Assembly: GCA_016715995.1 (NCBI GenBank)
Contig: JADJXF010000018.1
Coordinates: 1 to 64,000, forward strand
Origin: Flavobacteriales bacterium
GTDB taxonomy: Bacteria > Bacteroidota > Bacteroidia > Flavobacteriales_F > PHOS-HE28
DNA: 64,000 nucleotides
Reading direction: 5' to 3'
Part shown: piece by piece, positions 8,227 through 16,763 of the stretch
Layout: every line of letters begins with the position of its first letter
Numbering within the stretch: position 1 is the stretch's first letter
Made by a program: the position numbers and the translations under genes
Notes under the pieces: model-generated
Seen by the model: only the letters and a program-made list of their open reading frames with translations
Databases searched by the model: none
Told to the model about the DNA's origin: nothing

Positions 8227-9561
8227 TCAGAGCAGTTCGTTCGCCAGGTTGGCCAGCGGGCTGCGCTCGCCTTTCTCAAGGGTGATGTGCGCGAAGAGCG
8301 GATCGCCCTTGGCCTTGTCGATGAGGTAGCTGAGGCCGTTGCTCTCGCTGTCGAGGAAGGGCGAGTCGATCTGGTGGATATCGCCGGTGAAGACAATCTT
8401 GGTGCCTTCGCCCGCGCGGCTGATCACGGTCTTCACCTCCAGCGGCGTGAGGTTCTGCGCCTCGTCCACGATGAAGAAGATGTTGCTCAGGCTGCGGCCG
8501 CGGATGTAGGCCAGCGGCGCGATGGAGATCTTGTCGTTCTCCAGCATTTCGTCGATGCGCTTCGGCGTGCTGTCGTGCTTCTCGAACTGGCCCTTGATCA
8601 GCTTCAGGTTGTCCCACAGCGGCTGCATGTAGGGGTCCAGCTTGCTCTGGATGTCGCCGGGCAGGTAGCCGATGTCCTTGTTGCTCAAGGGCACCACGGG
8701 GCGGGTGACGTAGATCTGCCGGTACTCGCGGCGCTGCTCCAGCGCGCAGGCCAGGGCCAGCAGCGTCTTGCCGGTGCCTGCGGCGCCTTGCAAGGTGACG
8801 AGCTTGATCTCCGGATCGAGGAGCGCGCTCATGGCCAAAGCCTGCTCCGCGTTCTTCGGGCCGATGCCGAAGACGCTGCGCTTCTCCACGCGGTCCACGC
8901 TGCCGCTGCGCGGATCGAACTTGGCCAGGATGCTCTTCTTCTTGTGCTTCAGGATGAAGAAGTGGTTGCCCTTGGGCTGCTCGATCCCCAGCTCATGCAC
9001 CGGCACCGAACCCTGCTCGAAGAGCGAATCGATGCGCTCCTCGGAGAAGTCCTCCATCATGGTGCGGCCCGTGTAAAGCTGGTCCTTGGCGTTGCGCACC
9101 TTGCCGGTGAGGTAGTCCTCGGCCTGCAGGTTCAGGCTCTTGGCCTTCAGGCGCAGCGCCACGTCCTTGGTCACCAGCACCACCTTGCGGTCCTTGTTCT
9201 GCCGCTGCAAGGTGAGGGTGGCATTGAGGATCTGGTGGTCGTTCTTGCCGTCCTGGAACACCTTGGTGGCATCCACCCCATTGAGGTCGTGCTTGGCCAC
9301 CACCTTCAGCTTGCCGTGGGTGGAGCCGTTGAGCGGAATCCAGTCCGTGAGGACGTCGCGCTTCGCTATGTCGTCGAGGTAGCGGATGAACTCGCGCGCC
9401 TCGTAGTTGATCGTATCGTTTCCCTTTTTGAAGGTGTCTAGTTCTTCGAGTACTTGAATCGGTATGGCCACATCGTGCTCCTCGAAGCTGGTGATGGCCG
9501 AATGGTCGTACAGGATCACGGAGGTATCCAATACGAAGATCTTCCGGTCTTTCTTCTTCAT
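8227..9561 (-). CDS. PhoH family protein: PIN domain plus PhoH ATPase
   Basis: A 444-residue PhoH2-type fusion. An N-terminal PIN RNase domain (KIFVLDTSVILYD at residues 7-19, with D12 an expected metal ligand, and a DGKNDHQIL acidic patch near 105) is joined to a C-terminal PhoH NTPase with Walker A GAAGTGKT at 259-266 and Walker B FFIVDEAQN near 370, followed by a TGDIHQID sensor. PhoH2 proteins act as ATP-dependent RNA unwinding and cleavage enzymes. The ATG at 9561 gives MKKKDRKIFVLD; the longer frame to 9630 adds a proline-rich leader without support. A perfect TACTTTTG -7 element lies 22 nt upstream. Confidence 0.93.
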   Translation of the reverse strand: MKKKDRKIFVLDTSVILYDHSAITSFEEHDVAIPIQVLEELDTFKKGNDTINYEAREFIRYLDDIAKRDVLTDWIPLNGSTHGKLKVVAKHDLNGVDATKVFQDGKNDHQILNATLTLQRQNKDRKVVLVTKDVALRLKAKSLNLQAEDYLTGKVRNAKDQLYTGRTMMEDFSEERIDSLFEQGSVPVHELGIEQPKGNHFFILKHKKKSILAKFDPRSGSVDRVEKRSVFGIGPKNAEQALAMSALLDPEIKLVTLQGAAGTGKTLLALACALEQRREYRQIYVTRPVVPLSNKDIGYLPGDIQSKLDPYMQPLWDNLKLIKGQFEKHDSTPKRIDEMLENDKISIAPLAYIRGRSLSNIFFIVDEAQNLTPLEVKTVISRAGEGTKIVFTGDIHQIDSPFLDSESNGLSYLIDKAKGDPLFAHITLEKGERSPLANLANELL

Positions 9562-9582
9562 TCGCTCAATGAACGGTTGCTT

Positions 9583-9590
9583 CAAAAGTA
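9583..9590 (-). promoter_or_regulatory. -7 element of phoH
   Basis: On the minus strand this reads TACTTTTG, an exact match to the Bacteroidota -7 consensus TAnnTTTG, 21 nt before the ATG. Confidence 0.6.
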
Positions 9591-9754
9591 TCCGGGCACG
9601 CTCCGGAACAGGAGAAGCCGGAGGAGGCACTTATCCACACAACGGTGTTGCCGAGGCGCTACTCCAACACTACTCGCTCATGCCCCTCCCTTTGCGGGTC
9701 CGTAAGTCGGGACACGGACCGCATATCAGCGGTAGCAGGCACTTTGGGATGTAA

Positions 9755-9782
9755 CCACGAATCGCATATGCGCGGCAACGAG
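9755..9782 (+). repeat. Dispersed palindromic repeat, copy 1
   Basis: CCACGAATCGCATATGCGCG followed by GCAACGAG. It matches the sequence at 35838-35864 at nearly every base and contains a GCATATGC palindrome. It is intergenic, between the giant gene and phoH. Confidence 0.5.
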
Positions 9783-9812
9783 TAGTGCCGAAGCGGGACA
9801 GTCCCACCACCC

Positions 9813-12800
9813 TCACAACCCGAACCGATCCCGGAAATCGTCCACCTTCTTCTTGTTGGTGAGGATGTATTGGTAGTCGGCCTCGTCCTTGCCGGCGCTG
9901 AGCTTGCGCTTGTCGTCCTTCACCTCGCTGAGCATGGTGTTGAACTGCTGGTCGCTGCTATACGCGTAGAGGAAATCGCGGCTGTACTGGAAGAAGTACC
10001 AGGATTGGTCGTCGAGTTGGAGGAAGAGCGTCATGATGTCGCCGCTGCGCTTGCGCTCGATGTGGACCTTGCCCTTCACCATGCGGTACACGGGCTTCTT
10101 CAGGATGGTGGCGATGCCGATGGGCCCGTCGCTCACCCAGCTCTGCTCGGGACCGTCCCAGCGCATCTTTACGTCGCCGAGCACGATGGGTTTGATCAGC
10201 TCATCGGGCAGCTTCTTGATCTCCCCTTTGATGCTCAACTCGCTGATGAGCTTGTCGCTCCTCTCCAAGCCGAGGGCTTCGCGCATGAACTTCTCGTAGA
10301 AGGTCTTGCCGATGTCCAGCGCTTGCTGGTCCGGATAGGCCAGGATCTCGGTGGCCATGCGCTCCAGGGCGTTGTCGAGGAAGTGGAAGTCGGCCACGAG
10401 CACGCCGTTGCCGAAGGTCTTCTTCTCGGCGGTCTCGTAGCGCATGGCGCCCACTTGGCTGATCCTCACCCGGCCCAGGTCCACGCCGAAGGCGATGGGG
10501 CCGTCGGCCATCACCACGCAGGGCTCCACGGCCAGGCTCACCAGCGCGCCCGGCAGGTTGCGCTGGCGGATCTTGTCCTTGTTGGAGATCACGTACTCCT
10601 TGCGTCCCTTGTCATAGAACAGGAGCCCGCGCGCGGTGATGATGTTCCGGTCGTCCGCGCTGCGCGTGCGGCTGAGGAAGGTGCCGTAGGTGCCGAAGGG
10701 GTCCTCGTCGGTGAGGTGAATGCCGGCCCCGATGCGCGCGCCCTGCTCGTCGAAGAGGGTATCGCCCACGGGGATGAAGACCTCCAGCGGGTCGATCGGC
10801 GATTCGAAGCGCATCCAGTTGCGCGCGAGCCCCTCGCAGCCGTGCTGGATCCGTGTGCTGCCGGTGAAGGTGAGTTCCTTGATGCTGGCGGTGAGGTGCA
10901 CGTCGCCGAAGAAGTCGAAGGCGGGGCTCAGCTGGAAGTCCTGTTCCGGCGCGATGCGGCCCACGGCGCGCGTCTGGTAGGCGGTGTCCACCCCGATGCT
11001 GAAGAGGCTGATGGGCAGCTTGCGGTTGTTCTCGTCCGTGTAGTCGATGGTGCCCGTGGCGGTGTAGTTGCGCTTGGCCTTGATGTTCGTGGTGGCGTTG
11101 TAGATGCGGTGGAACTTGGTGACGAAGTTGGCCGTGATGACCGTGCGCTCCAGCGGGTCCATCACCGCGTTCTTGCGGATGCGCAAGCGCATGCTGTCGG
11201 GAGTGATGAGCGCGTCGGCCACCTGGATGTACTGCACCTCGTCGGCGGTGATCAAGTGCTTCTTCAGGTCGTAGCGCGCTTTGGGCGCCATGAAGTGCAG
11301 GCTGTCCTGGTCGGGCCGGATGCTGATGAAGTTGGAGCCGCTGAGCTGCAGGTCATCCGCTCCTTCCGCCGCCTTGCGGTCGCTCTCGAGGGCGATGTCA
11401 CCCTGATCCATGTACCACTTGAAGCGGTCCATGTAGCAGATGTACTGGTTCACGGGGAACTCCACCTTGGTCTCGCTGCCGTTGCTCACGAACTCGCCCA
11501 CACGCTCGTCGAGCTTCACGGTGGCGTTCACGTTGTCGGTCTTGAAGGCGATGCTGGCGGTGTCACCCTCGGTGAGGCGGAAGTCGCTGGTGTCGGCGTG
11601 CAGCTGCATCGTCTCGAACTGGAAAAGCTTCGACTTCAGGGTGGCGTTGCGGAAGTCGATGAGGCCTGCGCCGGTCATGCCCGTGGGCGTGAGGTCCGTG
11701 CGGCCGTGCAGCAGCGCCTGGTCGTCGTACATCACCAGCGGCTTGCGCAGCTGCTCGGTGCGCAGCACGTCCTTGGCGGGTTCCATGCGCACGAAGACGT
11801 CGCCAGCGGTGATGTGCGGCACCTTGCTCGGTTTGGTGCTGGCCAGGTTCTCCAGCGTATCGGCACGGCCCAATGTGCTGTCTGGCGTGAAGATGAGCTG
11901 CTTGCTGCTGAGGCGCGTGGTGAGGTACTCGAGGTCGCCGTTGCCCTGCAGCCCGCGGCTGTTGAGCGCGATGGTGCTGGTGAACTTCGCCTTGCGCCCA
12001 TAGAGGGGCATGCCGCCATCGCCGGTGGGGCGCACGAAGCCGAGCGCGTAATCGGGCTGCAATCCGAGCGGCTCCTTGATGTCCGGGAAGATCCCCGCGC
12101 TCACGAGCGTGCCAGTGAAGGTGAGGCCGGCGTTGCTGAAGTTGTCCAGCGAATCGATCTGGAAGGGATCGCTGCGGTAGTAGAATCGGTCGCGTCCGTA
12201 GGCCCCGCGCTGGATGCCCTTCTTGTCGTAATACACGTAGCTCTCGCGCGTGCTGTTGAAGATGGGGTATTGCGGGTACTCCTTCTGCTGGCGTCCGCTC
12301 TTGTTGCTGGGCGCGTCGATCACCAGGTTGCCGCTCACCTGCTCCAGCACGTTCTTCACGCGCACCAGCGTGTGCTGGCCCTGGTCGTTGGGCTCGAAGC
12401 TGGTGGCCATGAAGCTCACGCTGTCCACGTTGATGAGGTCGATGGTGAAGGGCTCGTAGTGGAAGTAGTACTCCTTGCCGTAGTACTGCAGGCGCCCGGC
12501 CTTGATGCTGCCGGCGAAGGTGAAGTCGCGGTTCTTCTTGATGGTGATGGTCTTCTCGGCCGGGTAGATGCGCACGTCCTGCGAATCGCTCATCAGGATG
12601 GTGGCCACGCCGCGCATGGTGAGGTCGTTGTTCAGCAGGTTCAGCGTGGCGTTCACGTTGTCGTCGACCGTGCTGTTGAACTGGATGGCGTCGTAGTCCT
12701 GCTTGCCCGCGTTGTTGAGGATGTGCTGCCGGAGCCGCGGGGCCACCTCCACCCACTCGGTCTCGGGGTCGTAGATGAGGTAGCCCTTGTTGTGCATGTC

Positions 12801-14237
12801 GATGAGCAAGGGCACCACGGCGGTCTTCTGCATCTTGCTGAAAATGGCGAACTCCTGCGCGTAGAAGCGGCCGCTATTCTGCTTGCTGAAATCGTTCAGG
12901 CGCGAGAGCGGATGCACGTTGTCGATGCCGAGCATGCCCATGTAGCGCTTCTCGCGGAAGTAGTCGAAGCTCTCGAAGCTGGCCTTGTTCTGGCTGGTGC
13001 CGCTGAGGTTGCCGATCTGCACCAGCGGGTCGCCCTGCTTCCAGGTGAGCACCTCGAAGTACATGTCCACCTGGTGATAGGTGTTGTAGAAGGGTGCCTT
13101 GCCGAGGCCCTGGTCCTTCTTGATCAGCGAGAGCGTCCGCTTGTCGCGCAAGAAGCGCAAACTCGTGCTCTGGTGGTGGATGGAGTCCTGGTCGAGCCGC
13201 ACGCGCACGGCCACCTCATCGCTGGTGATGCGCTCCGGCTCGATGCTGTAGCGCAGTCCGCTGGTGATGATGAAGGGGCGCTTGTCGCGGTAGAAGGTGA
13301 GGTACGCCGGCTCCTCCTTGGTGCCGTAGCCCTGCAACTTGGCGCCTTGCATGCTGAAGCCGCCCTCGAAGTCGATGCCCTCCACGATCTCGCGGATGCG
13401 CATGCGGCGGTCGTAGCTCTCGAAGCGCGGGTAGCTGGCGCTGCCCTCGTCCACATTGGCCAGCAGCTTGTCGCTGAGCTTGCCCAGCATCGTCTTGGGG
13501 AAATAGGGGTCGTTGAACTGCACGGTGTCCACCTCGAAGGCGGCGCTCTTCATGCGCACGCTGTACGGATGGTCCCATTCGGCATAGGTGGCCGTGGGCT
13601 TGAGTCCGGCGCGCTCCCACGTGACCCTGCCACCGTTGCCCTGCCACAGCTCCGTGGTGGGCAGGAAGGTGCCGCTGGTGTTGAGGATCACCGCGCTGTC
13701 GCCCTTGGCCATGCACACGAGGTCGGTCTTCGCGAAGTGGATCTTCGGGATGCTGTCGAAGGCGAAGGTGAAGCCCTTGCTCCGCGCTTTCCATGTGGTG
13801 CTGGGACTCTTCACCAGTGCGCCCTCGCGGAAGAGGTTCGCGCAGGTGGTGATGAAGGCCTGCACGTTCTGCTTGCGCGTGCCCTGCACCAGCTTCTCCA
13901 TGCCCTGCAGCCATGCGTCGAACTCCGCGGCGCCGCGGCCGGTGATGGGGAAGGCCGCCACGCAGTCGAGGTAGTCACGGAATCCGGGGAAGGCATCGAA
14001 GCGCTTCTTCAGCATGAAGTTGGCCACCTCCACCACGCGCACGCGTTGGCGCTCCGTGTAGTAGGTGCCGTTCCACGCCGGCGCGAAGACCTGCTCCACG
14101 AAGGGACGCGCCTCCTTCTTGTCGGCCTCGGTGAGGAAGGCGGTGATCTCCTGCAGGAAGAGGGCCTGGTCGGAGGAGAAGGGCTTCTGCTGTGAGTACC
14201 CACTCAGGTTGAACAACAGCAACACCAGAAAAGCCAT
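9813..14237 (-). CDS. Giant exported protein of unknown function, OstA-like segments
   Basis: A 1474-residue protein whose ATG at 14237 opens a clear signal peptide (MAFLVLLLFNLSGYSQQ). The remainder is almost entirely beta-strand-like with no membrane helix and no T9SS sorting end. Repeated patterns such as DQDSLHFMAPKARYDLKKH, ITADEVQYIQVADALITPD and TVITANFVTKFHRIYNA recall the repetitive OstA/LptA beta-jellyroll layout, where each turn describes one layer, so a periplasmic bridge or scaffold is conceivable. I know it only as a large conserved hypothetical of Bacteroidota. The frame is clean throughout, which argues for strong selection. The start codon lies within a long palindrome (14233-14329). 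A 1441-aa open frame on the other strand is a shadow. Confidence 0.8.
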   Translation of the reverse strand: MAFLVLLLFNLSGYSQQKPFSSDQALFLQEITAFLTEADKKEARPFVEQVFAPAWNGTYYTERQRVRVVEVANFMLKKRFDAFPGFRDYLDCVAAFPITGRGAAEFDAWLQGMEKLVQGTRKQNVQAFITTCANLFREGALVKSPSTTWKARSKGFTFAFDSIPKIHFAKTDLVCMAKGDSAVILNTSGTFLPTTELWQGNGGRVTWERAGLKPTATYAEWDHPYSVRMKSAAFEVDTVQFNDPYFPKTMLGKLSDKLLANVDEGSASYPRFESYDRRMRIREIVEGIDFEGGFSMQGAKLQGYGTKEEPAYLTFYRDKRPFIITSGLRYSIEPERITSDEVAVRVRLDQDSIHHQSTSLRFLRDKRTLSLIKKDQGLGKAPFYNTYHQVDMYFEVLTWKQGDPLVQIGNLSGTSQNKASFESFDYFREKRYMGMLGIDNVHPLSRLNDFSKQNSGRFYAQEFAIFSKMQKTAVVPLLIDMHNKGYLIYDPETEWVEVAPRLRQHILNNAGKQDYDAIQFNSTVDDNVNATLNLLNNDLTMRGVATILMSDSQDVRIYPAEKTITIKKNRDFTFAGSIKAGRLQYYGKEYYFHYEPFTIDLINVDSVSFMATSFEPNDQGQHTLVRVKNVLEQVSGNLVIDAPSNKSGRQQKEYPQYPIFNSTRESYVYYDKKGIQRGAYGRDRFYYRSDPFQIDSLDNFSNAGLTFTGTLVSAGIFPDIKEPLGLQPDYALGFVRPTGDGGMPLYGRKAKFTSTIALNSRGLQGNGDLEYLTTRLSSKQLIFTPDSTLGRADTLENLASTKPSKVPHITAGDVFVRMEPAKDVLRTEQLRKPLVMYDDQALLHGRTDLTPTGMTGAGLIDFRNATLKSKLFQFETMQLHADTSDFRLTEGDTASIAFKTDNVNATVKLDERVGEFVSNGSETKVEFPVNQYICYMDRFKWYMDQGDIALESDRKAAEGADDLQLSGSNFISIRPDQDSLHFMAPKARYDLKKHLITADEVQYIQVADALITPDSMRLRIRKNAVMDPLERTVITANFVTKFHRIYNATTNIKAKRNYTATGTIDYTDENNRKLPISLFSIGVDTAYQTRAVGRIAPEQDFQLSPAFDFFGDVHLTASIKELTFTGSTRIQHGCEGLARNWMRFESPIDPLEVFIPVGDTLFDEQGARIGAGIHLTDEDPFGTYGTFLSRTRSADDRNIITARGLLFYDKGRKEYVISNKDKIRQRNLPGALVSLAVEPCVVMADGPIAFGVDLGRVRISQVGAMRYETAEKKTFGNGVLVADFHFLDNALERMATEILAYPDQQALDIGKTFYEKFMREALGLERSDKLISELSIKGEIKKLPDELIKPIVLGDVKMRWDGPEQSWVSDGPIGIATILKKPVYRMVKGKVHIERKRSGDIMTLFLQLDDQSWYFFQYSRDFLYAYSSDQQFNTMLSEVKDDKRKLSAGKDEADYQYILTNKKKVDDFRDRFGL

Positions 14238-14329
14238 TGGCCTCAGGCTGCTGGCTGCTGGCTTGATACACTTTCGATTCAATCGAAACGCACGACCGCG
14301 TATCAAGCCAGCAGCCAGCGGCCAATGGC
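14233..14329. repeat. Long interrupted palindrome at the start of the giant gene
   Basis: GCCATTGGCC (14233-14242) pairs with GGCCAATGGC (14320-14329). The 19-base CTGGCTGCTGGCTTGATAC (14251-14269) pairs perfectly with 14300-14318, and the loop contains TTTCGATT/AATCGAAA (14272-14279 and 14281-14288). The whole element folds as a three-step hairpin, and the ATG of the giant gene lies in its base. Confidence 0.75.
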
Positions 14330-14365
14330 CAGGAGCCCGCGCGTCAGCCCGTGGGTGGTTCGTAT

Positions 14366-15220
14366 TCATGGTTTCCTGCATCCGAGCAACGCCCATTCCC
14401 CTTCATGCAAACGCTCCGCAAGCTCCAGGCCGCATTCCTTGGCGCGCTGGGCCAGCATGTGGCGGTCGCCAGGCACGAAGCCGCTCAGGAAGAGGGCTCC
14501 GCCGGGGTTCAGTGCTGCGCTCATCAGCGGCATGGCTTCCAGCAGGACGTTGCGTTCGATGTTGGCCAAAATTGCGTCGAAGCGCAGGCCGGCCAACGCG
14601 GTTGCATCCCCCTTTTCCACACGGACGACGGAACAACCGTTGAGCCCGCAGTTGTGCAGCGCATTGCCCACCGCGCCGGGGTCGTTGTCGATGGCGAGCA
14701 CCGCACGCGCGCTTAGGCGTTCCGCGAGGATGGCGAGGACGCCTGTGCCGCAACCGAGGTCGCACACATGCTTCCCTTTCCAATCGAGCGCGAGCATGGC
14801 CTGCACCATCATGCGCGTGGTGGCATGGTGGCCCGTGCCGAAGGCCATGCGCGGGGTGATGATGAGCTCGTGCGCGAATCCGGGCCTGCTCGCATGGAAG
14901 TCGGCGCGGATGCGGACTTGTCCTTCCACCTCCACGGGCTGAAAACTGCTCTCCCATTCCGCGTTCCAATTGCGGTCCGCGATCTCCTCGGCCTCGTAGG
15001 TGATGGCGGCGTGCGGATCGCGCAGCGAGAGGAGCTTGCGCAGTGCGTTCTCATCATACCGGTCGCTGCGGATCCAGGCCTTCAGCTCACCGCTCGCGCC
15101 CTTGGGATCGGTGAAGCCCTCCTCGAAGCTCTCGAAGCCGATGTCGGCCAGTTCCACCATGAGCAGGTCGCGCCAGGGATCCGGTGGGGAGATGAGGAAG
15201 GTGAGTTGGGTGTGGGGCAA
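14366..15220 (-). CDS. prmA: Ribosomal protein L11 methyltransferase
   Basis: A class I SAM-dependent methyltransferase with the PrmA layout: an N-terminal substrate-recognition domain (VELADIGFESFEEG) and a C-terminal catalytic domain with FGTGHHATTRMM, VCDLGCGTGVLAILAERL as the SAM-binding motif I, AIDNDPGAV, and ILANIERNVL as the NPPY-like active-site loop. It trimethylates ribosomal protein L11. There is no ATG in the non-repeat part. I place the start at the TTG at 15220 (MPHTQLTFLISPP), which matches the family N-terminus. The ATG at 15283 lies beyond a repeat array and would translate the repeats. An insertion seems to have displaced the original start region. Confidence 0.9.
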   Translation of the reverse strand: MPHTQLTFLISPPDPWRDLLMVELADIGFESFEEGFTDPKGASGELKAWIRSDRYDENALRKLLSLRDPHAAITYEAEEIADRNWNAEWESSFQPVEVEGQVRIRADFHASRPGFAHELIITPRMAFGTGHHATTRMMVQAMLALDWKGKHVCDLGCGTGVLAILAERLSARAVLAIDNDPGAVGNALHNCGLNGCSVVRVEKGDATALAGLRFDAILANIERNVLLEAMPLMSAALNPGGALFLSGFVPGDRHMLAQRAKECGLELAERLHEGEWALLGCRKP

Positions 15221-15228
15221 GGAAGGTG

Positions 15229-15278
15229 GGCAGTTGGCAGTAGGCAGTTGGCAGTAGGCAGTTGGCAGTAGGCAGTTG
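15229..15278. repeat. GGCAGTT/GGCAGTA array, left block
   Basis: About seven contiguous heptamers alternating GGCAGTT and GGCAGTA, i.e. a 14-bp unit repeated about 3.5 times. It abuts the prmA 5' end and the 3' end of the four-helix-bundle gene. Confidence 0.85.
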
Positions 15279-15289
15279 ACCAAAGCTGG

Positions 15290-15673
15290 TTAGGCTCGAC
15301 GGTTTTCCACAGCTCCATATTTGGCGGGGTGCTGGATCATGTCAGCGAGCAGTTTACCAACCTCTTCCGAATGGCTGACTATCGGTACGATGTCCGCTTG
15401 CGCGACATACTCGCATGCGACCGCGTGGTCGAGCCAAACCTGTGTTTCGGCATTCTCGCCATCAGCGTCCACCATCTTGGCGATGAACGAAAGCGGGTAG
15501 CGTCGTTTTCGGTAGCCTTCAGCGATTTGGGCCGTGACAGAACGCGACGAGCGGCGTACCTGATCCGTCAGGGAGTAGGTCTCCTCCTTCGGAAATCGCT
15601 TCGATAGCCGGAAGACCATCTTCGACATGTCGAAGGCTTTTCTGTAGACCACCAGATCCTTGAAGCCGCCCAT
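15290..15673 (-). CDS. Four-helix bundle protein (S23 / 23S rRNA intervening-sequence type)
   Basis: A 127-residue helical protein beginning FKDLVVYRKAFDMSKMVFRL, the hallmark of the TIGR02436/S23 family, with SLTDQVRRSSRSVTAQIAEG as the second helix pair. Family members were first seen inside Leptospira 23S rRNA intervening sequences and occur free-standing in many Bacteroidota. They are structurally related to Avd of diversity-generating retroelements, but no reverse transcriptase is present here. The gene sits between prmA and tpiA and is bracketed on both sides by GGCAGT-type repeat arrays, as if it arrived as a small cassette. The function is unknown. Confidence 0.85.
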   Translation of the reverse strand: MGGFKDLVVYRKAFDMSKMVFRLSKRFPKEETYSLTDQVRRSSRSVTAQIAEGYRKRRYPLSFIAKMVDADGENAETQVWLDHAVACEYVAQADIVPIVSHSEEVGKLLADMIQHPAKYGAVENRRA

Positions 15674-15714
15674 GGTGCGTGGGGTTTGAAGTTGGTTGTG
15701 GGAAGTTTAGGGGT

Positions 15715-15820
15715 CGGCAGTTAGCAGTAGGCAGTTAGCAGTAGGCAGTGAGCAGTTGGCAGTTAGCAGTTGGCAGATGTCGGTGACCTCACTGCCAACT
15801 GCCTACTGTCTACTGCCTAC
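15715..15820. repeat. GGCAGTT-type array, right block with inverted part
   Basis: Positions 15715-15775 carry about eight direct heptamers (GGCAGTT, AGCAGTA, GGCAGTG and similar). After a 15-base spacer, 15791-15820 carries the reverse complement (ACTGCC, AACTGCC, TACTGTC, TACTGCC). The two halves can form a long hairpin. The tpiA stop codon lies inside the inverted part. Confidence 0.85.
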
Positions 15821-16579
15821 TTGCGCCGCGCCAGCAATCCTCACCAATTCCAAGAATTGCTCAACCACGAGGGACGCCCCGCCGATCAATCCGCCGTTCA
15901 CATCGGCTTGAGCGAAGAGGCCCTCGGCGTTCCCAGGGTTGCAGCTGCCGCCGTAGAGGATGGGCACGCGCTCAGCCACCGAAGCGCCATGCGTGTGGAG
16001 CAACGCGCGGATGTGCGCATGCATCTCCTGCGCTTGTTCCTTGCTTGCGGTAAGCCCCGTGCCGATGGCCCACACCGGCTCGTAGGCGATCACGATGCGC
16101 TCGAGCTCGGGGTTACTGAAGCGGCCCAAGGCGCCTTTCATCTGTTCGGTGACCACATCGAAGTGGTGGCCGCCCTCCCGCTCCTCCTTCTGCTCGCCGC
16201 AGCAAAAGATGGGTGTGAGGCCCTGTGCCAGCAGCGCGGCCGCTTTCTCGCCGATGAGCTTGTCCGACTCACCGGAATACTGCCGCCGCTCGCTGTGCCC
16301 CACGATGCACGCCTTCACACCGATGCTCTTCAGCATGACCGCGCTCACTTCACCGGTGTATGCGCCTTTCTCGTGGTGGTGGCAGTTCTGGGCAGCCACG
16401 ATGATGCGTGCGCCCGTGCAGCGTTTCACCGCCATCTCCAAAAAGGGAAACGGCGGCGCGATCACCACCTCCACGCCTTCCGGGAACGCGGCCGCCTCCT
16501 TCACCAGCCCCTCCACCAGCGCTTCCGCGCTCGCGAGGTCCGTGTTCATCTTCCAATTGCCGGCAACGATCGTTCGCAT
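15803..16579 (-). CDS. tpiA: Triosephosphate isomerase
   Basis: A TIM-barrel enzyme interconverting dihydroxyacetone phosphate and glyceraldehyde 3-phosphate in glycolysis. VAGNWKMN carries the N-x-K catalytic lysine, CIVGHSERR the catalytic histidine, IAYEPVWAIGTG the catalytic glutamate and flexible loop, and YGGSCNPGN the phosphate site. The start is ATG at 16579 (MRTIVAGNWKMN), with an in-frame ATG nine bases further upstream. The last residues (VGSRQ) and the stop come from the repeat block, so the native C-terminus has been replaced. tpiA-prmA is a pairing I recall from other Bacteroidota. Confidence 0.96.
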   Translation of the reverse strand: MRTIVAGNWKMNTDLASAEALVEGLVKEAAAFPEGVEVVIAPPFPFLEMAVKRCTGARIIVAAQNCHHHEKGAYTGEVSAVMLKSIGVKACIVGHSERRQYSGESDKLIGEKAAALLAQGLTPIFCCGEQKEEREGGHHFDVVTEQMKGALGRFSNPELERIVIAYEPVWAIGTGLTASKEQAQEMHAHIRALLHTHGASVAERVPILYGGSCNPGNAEGLFAQADVNGGLIGGASLVVEQFLELVRIAGAAQVGSRQ

Positions 16580-16601
16580 GTGATTCATCCCGCTCTGCGG
16601 G

Positions 16602-16609
16602 CAAAGATG
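16602..16609 (-). promoter_or_regulatory. Putative -7 element of tpiA
   Basis: CATCTTTG on the minus strand, 22 nt before the ATG at 16579. Confidence 0.4.
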
Positions 16610-16763
16610 GGCTGCCGGTGCGGATCAAGCGCGCCGATGGCTTCGCGCCTTGTCCGGGCGCCATGGCCTCATCATCGACGATGAGCATCCGCATAAGCGC
16701 GACTCGGGTGTACTGAATGCAGCGCCTGGGGGCAGTGACAGACCTCATGAGGCGCCTGGGGCC

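Noticed and set aside
9870..14195. 1441-codon open frame on the plus strand
   Set aside because: It is the antisense of the giant exported protein. The composition is Val/Leu/Glu/His-rich as expected of a GC-skewed shadow, it has no signal peptide or domain, and the minus-strand frame has clear protein features.
15290..15673. Diversity-generating retroelement (Avd-like four-helix bundle)
   Set aside because: No reverse transcriptase, template repeat or variable-repeat target gene is present. The sequence fits the free-standing S23 family better.
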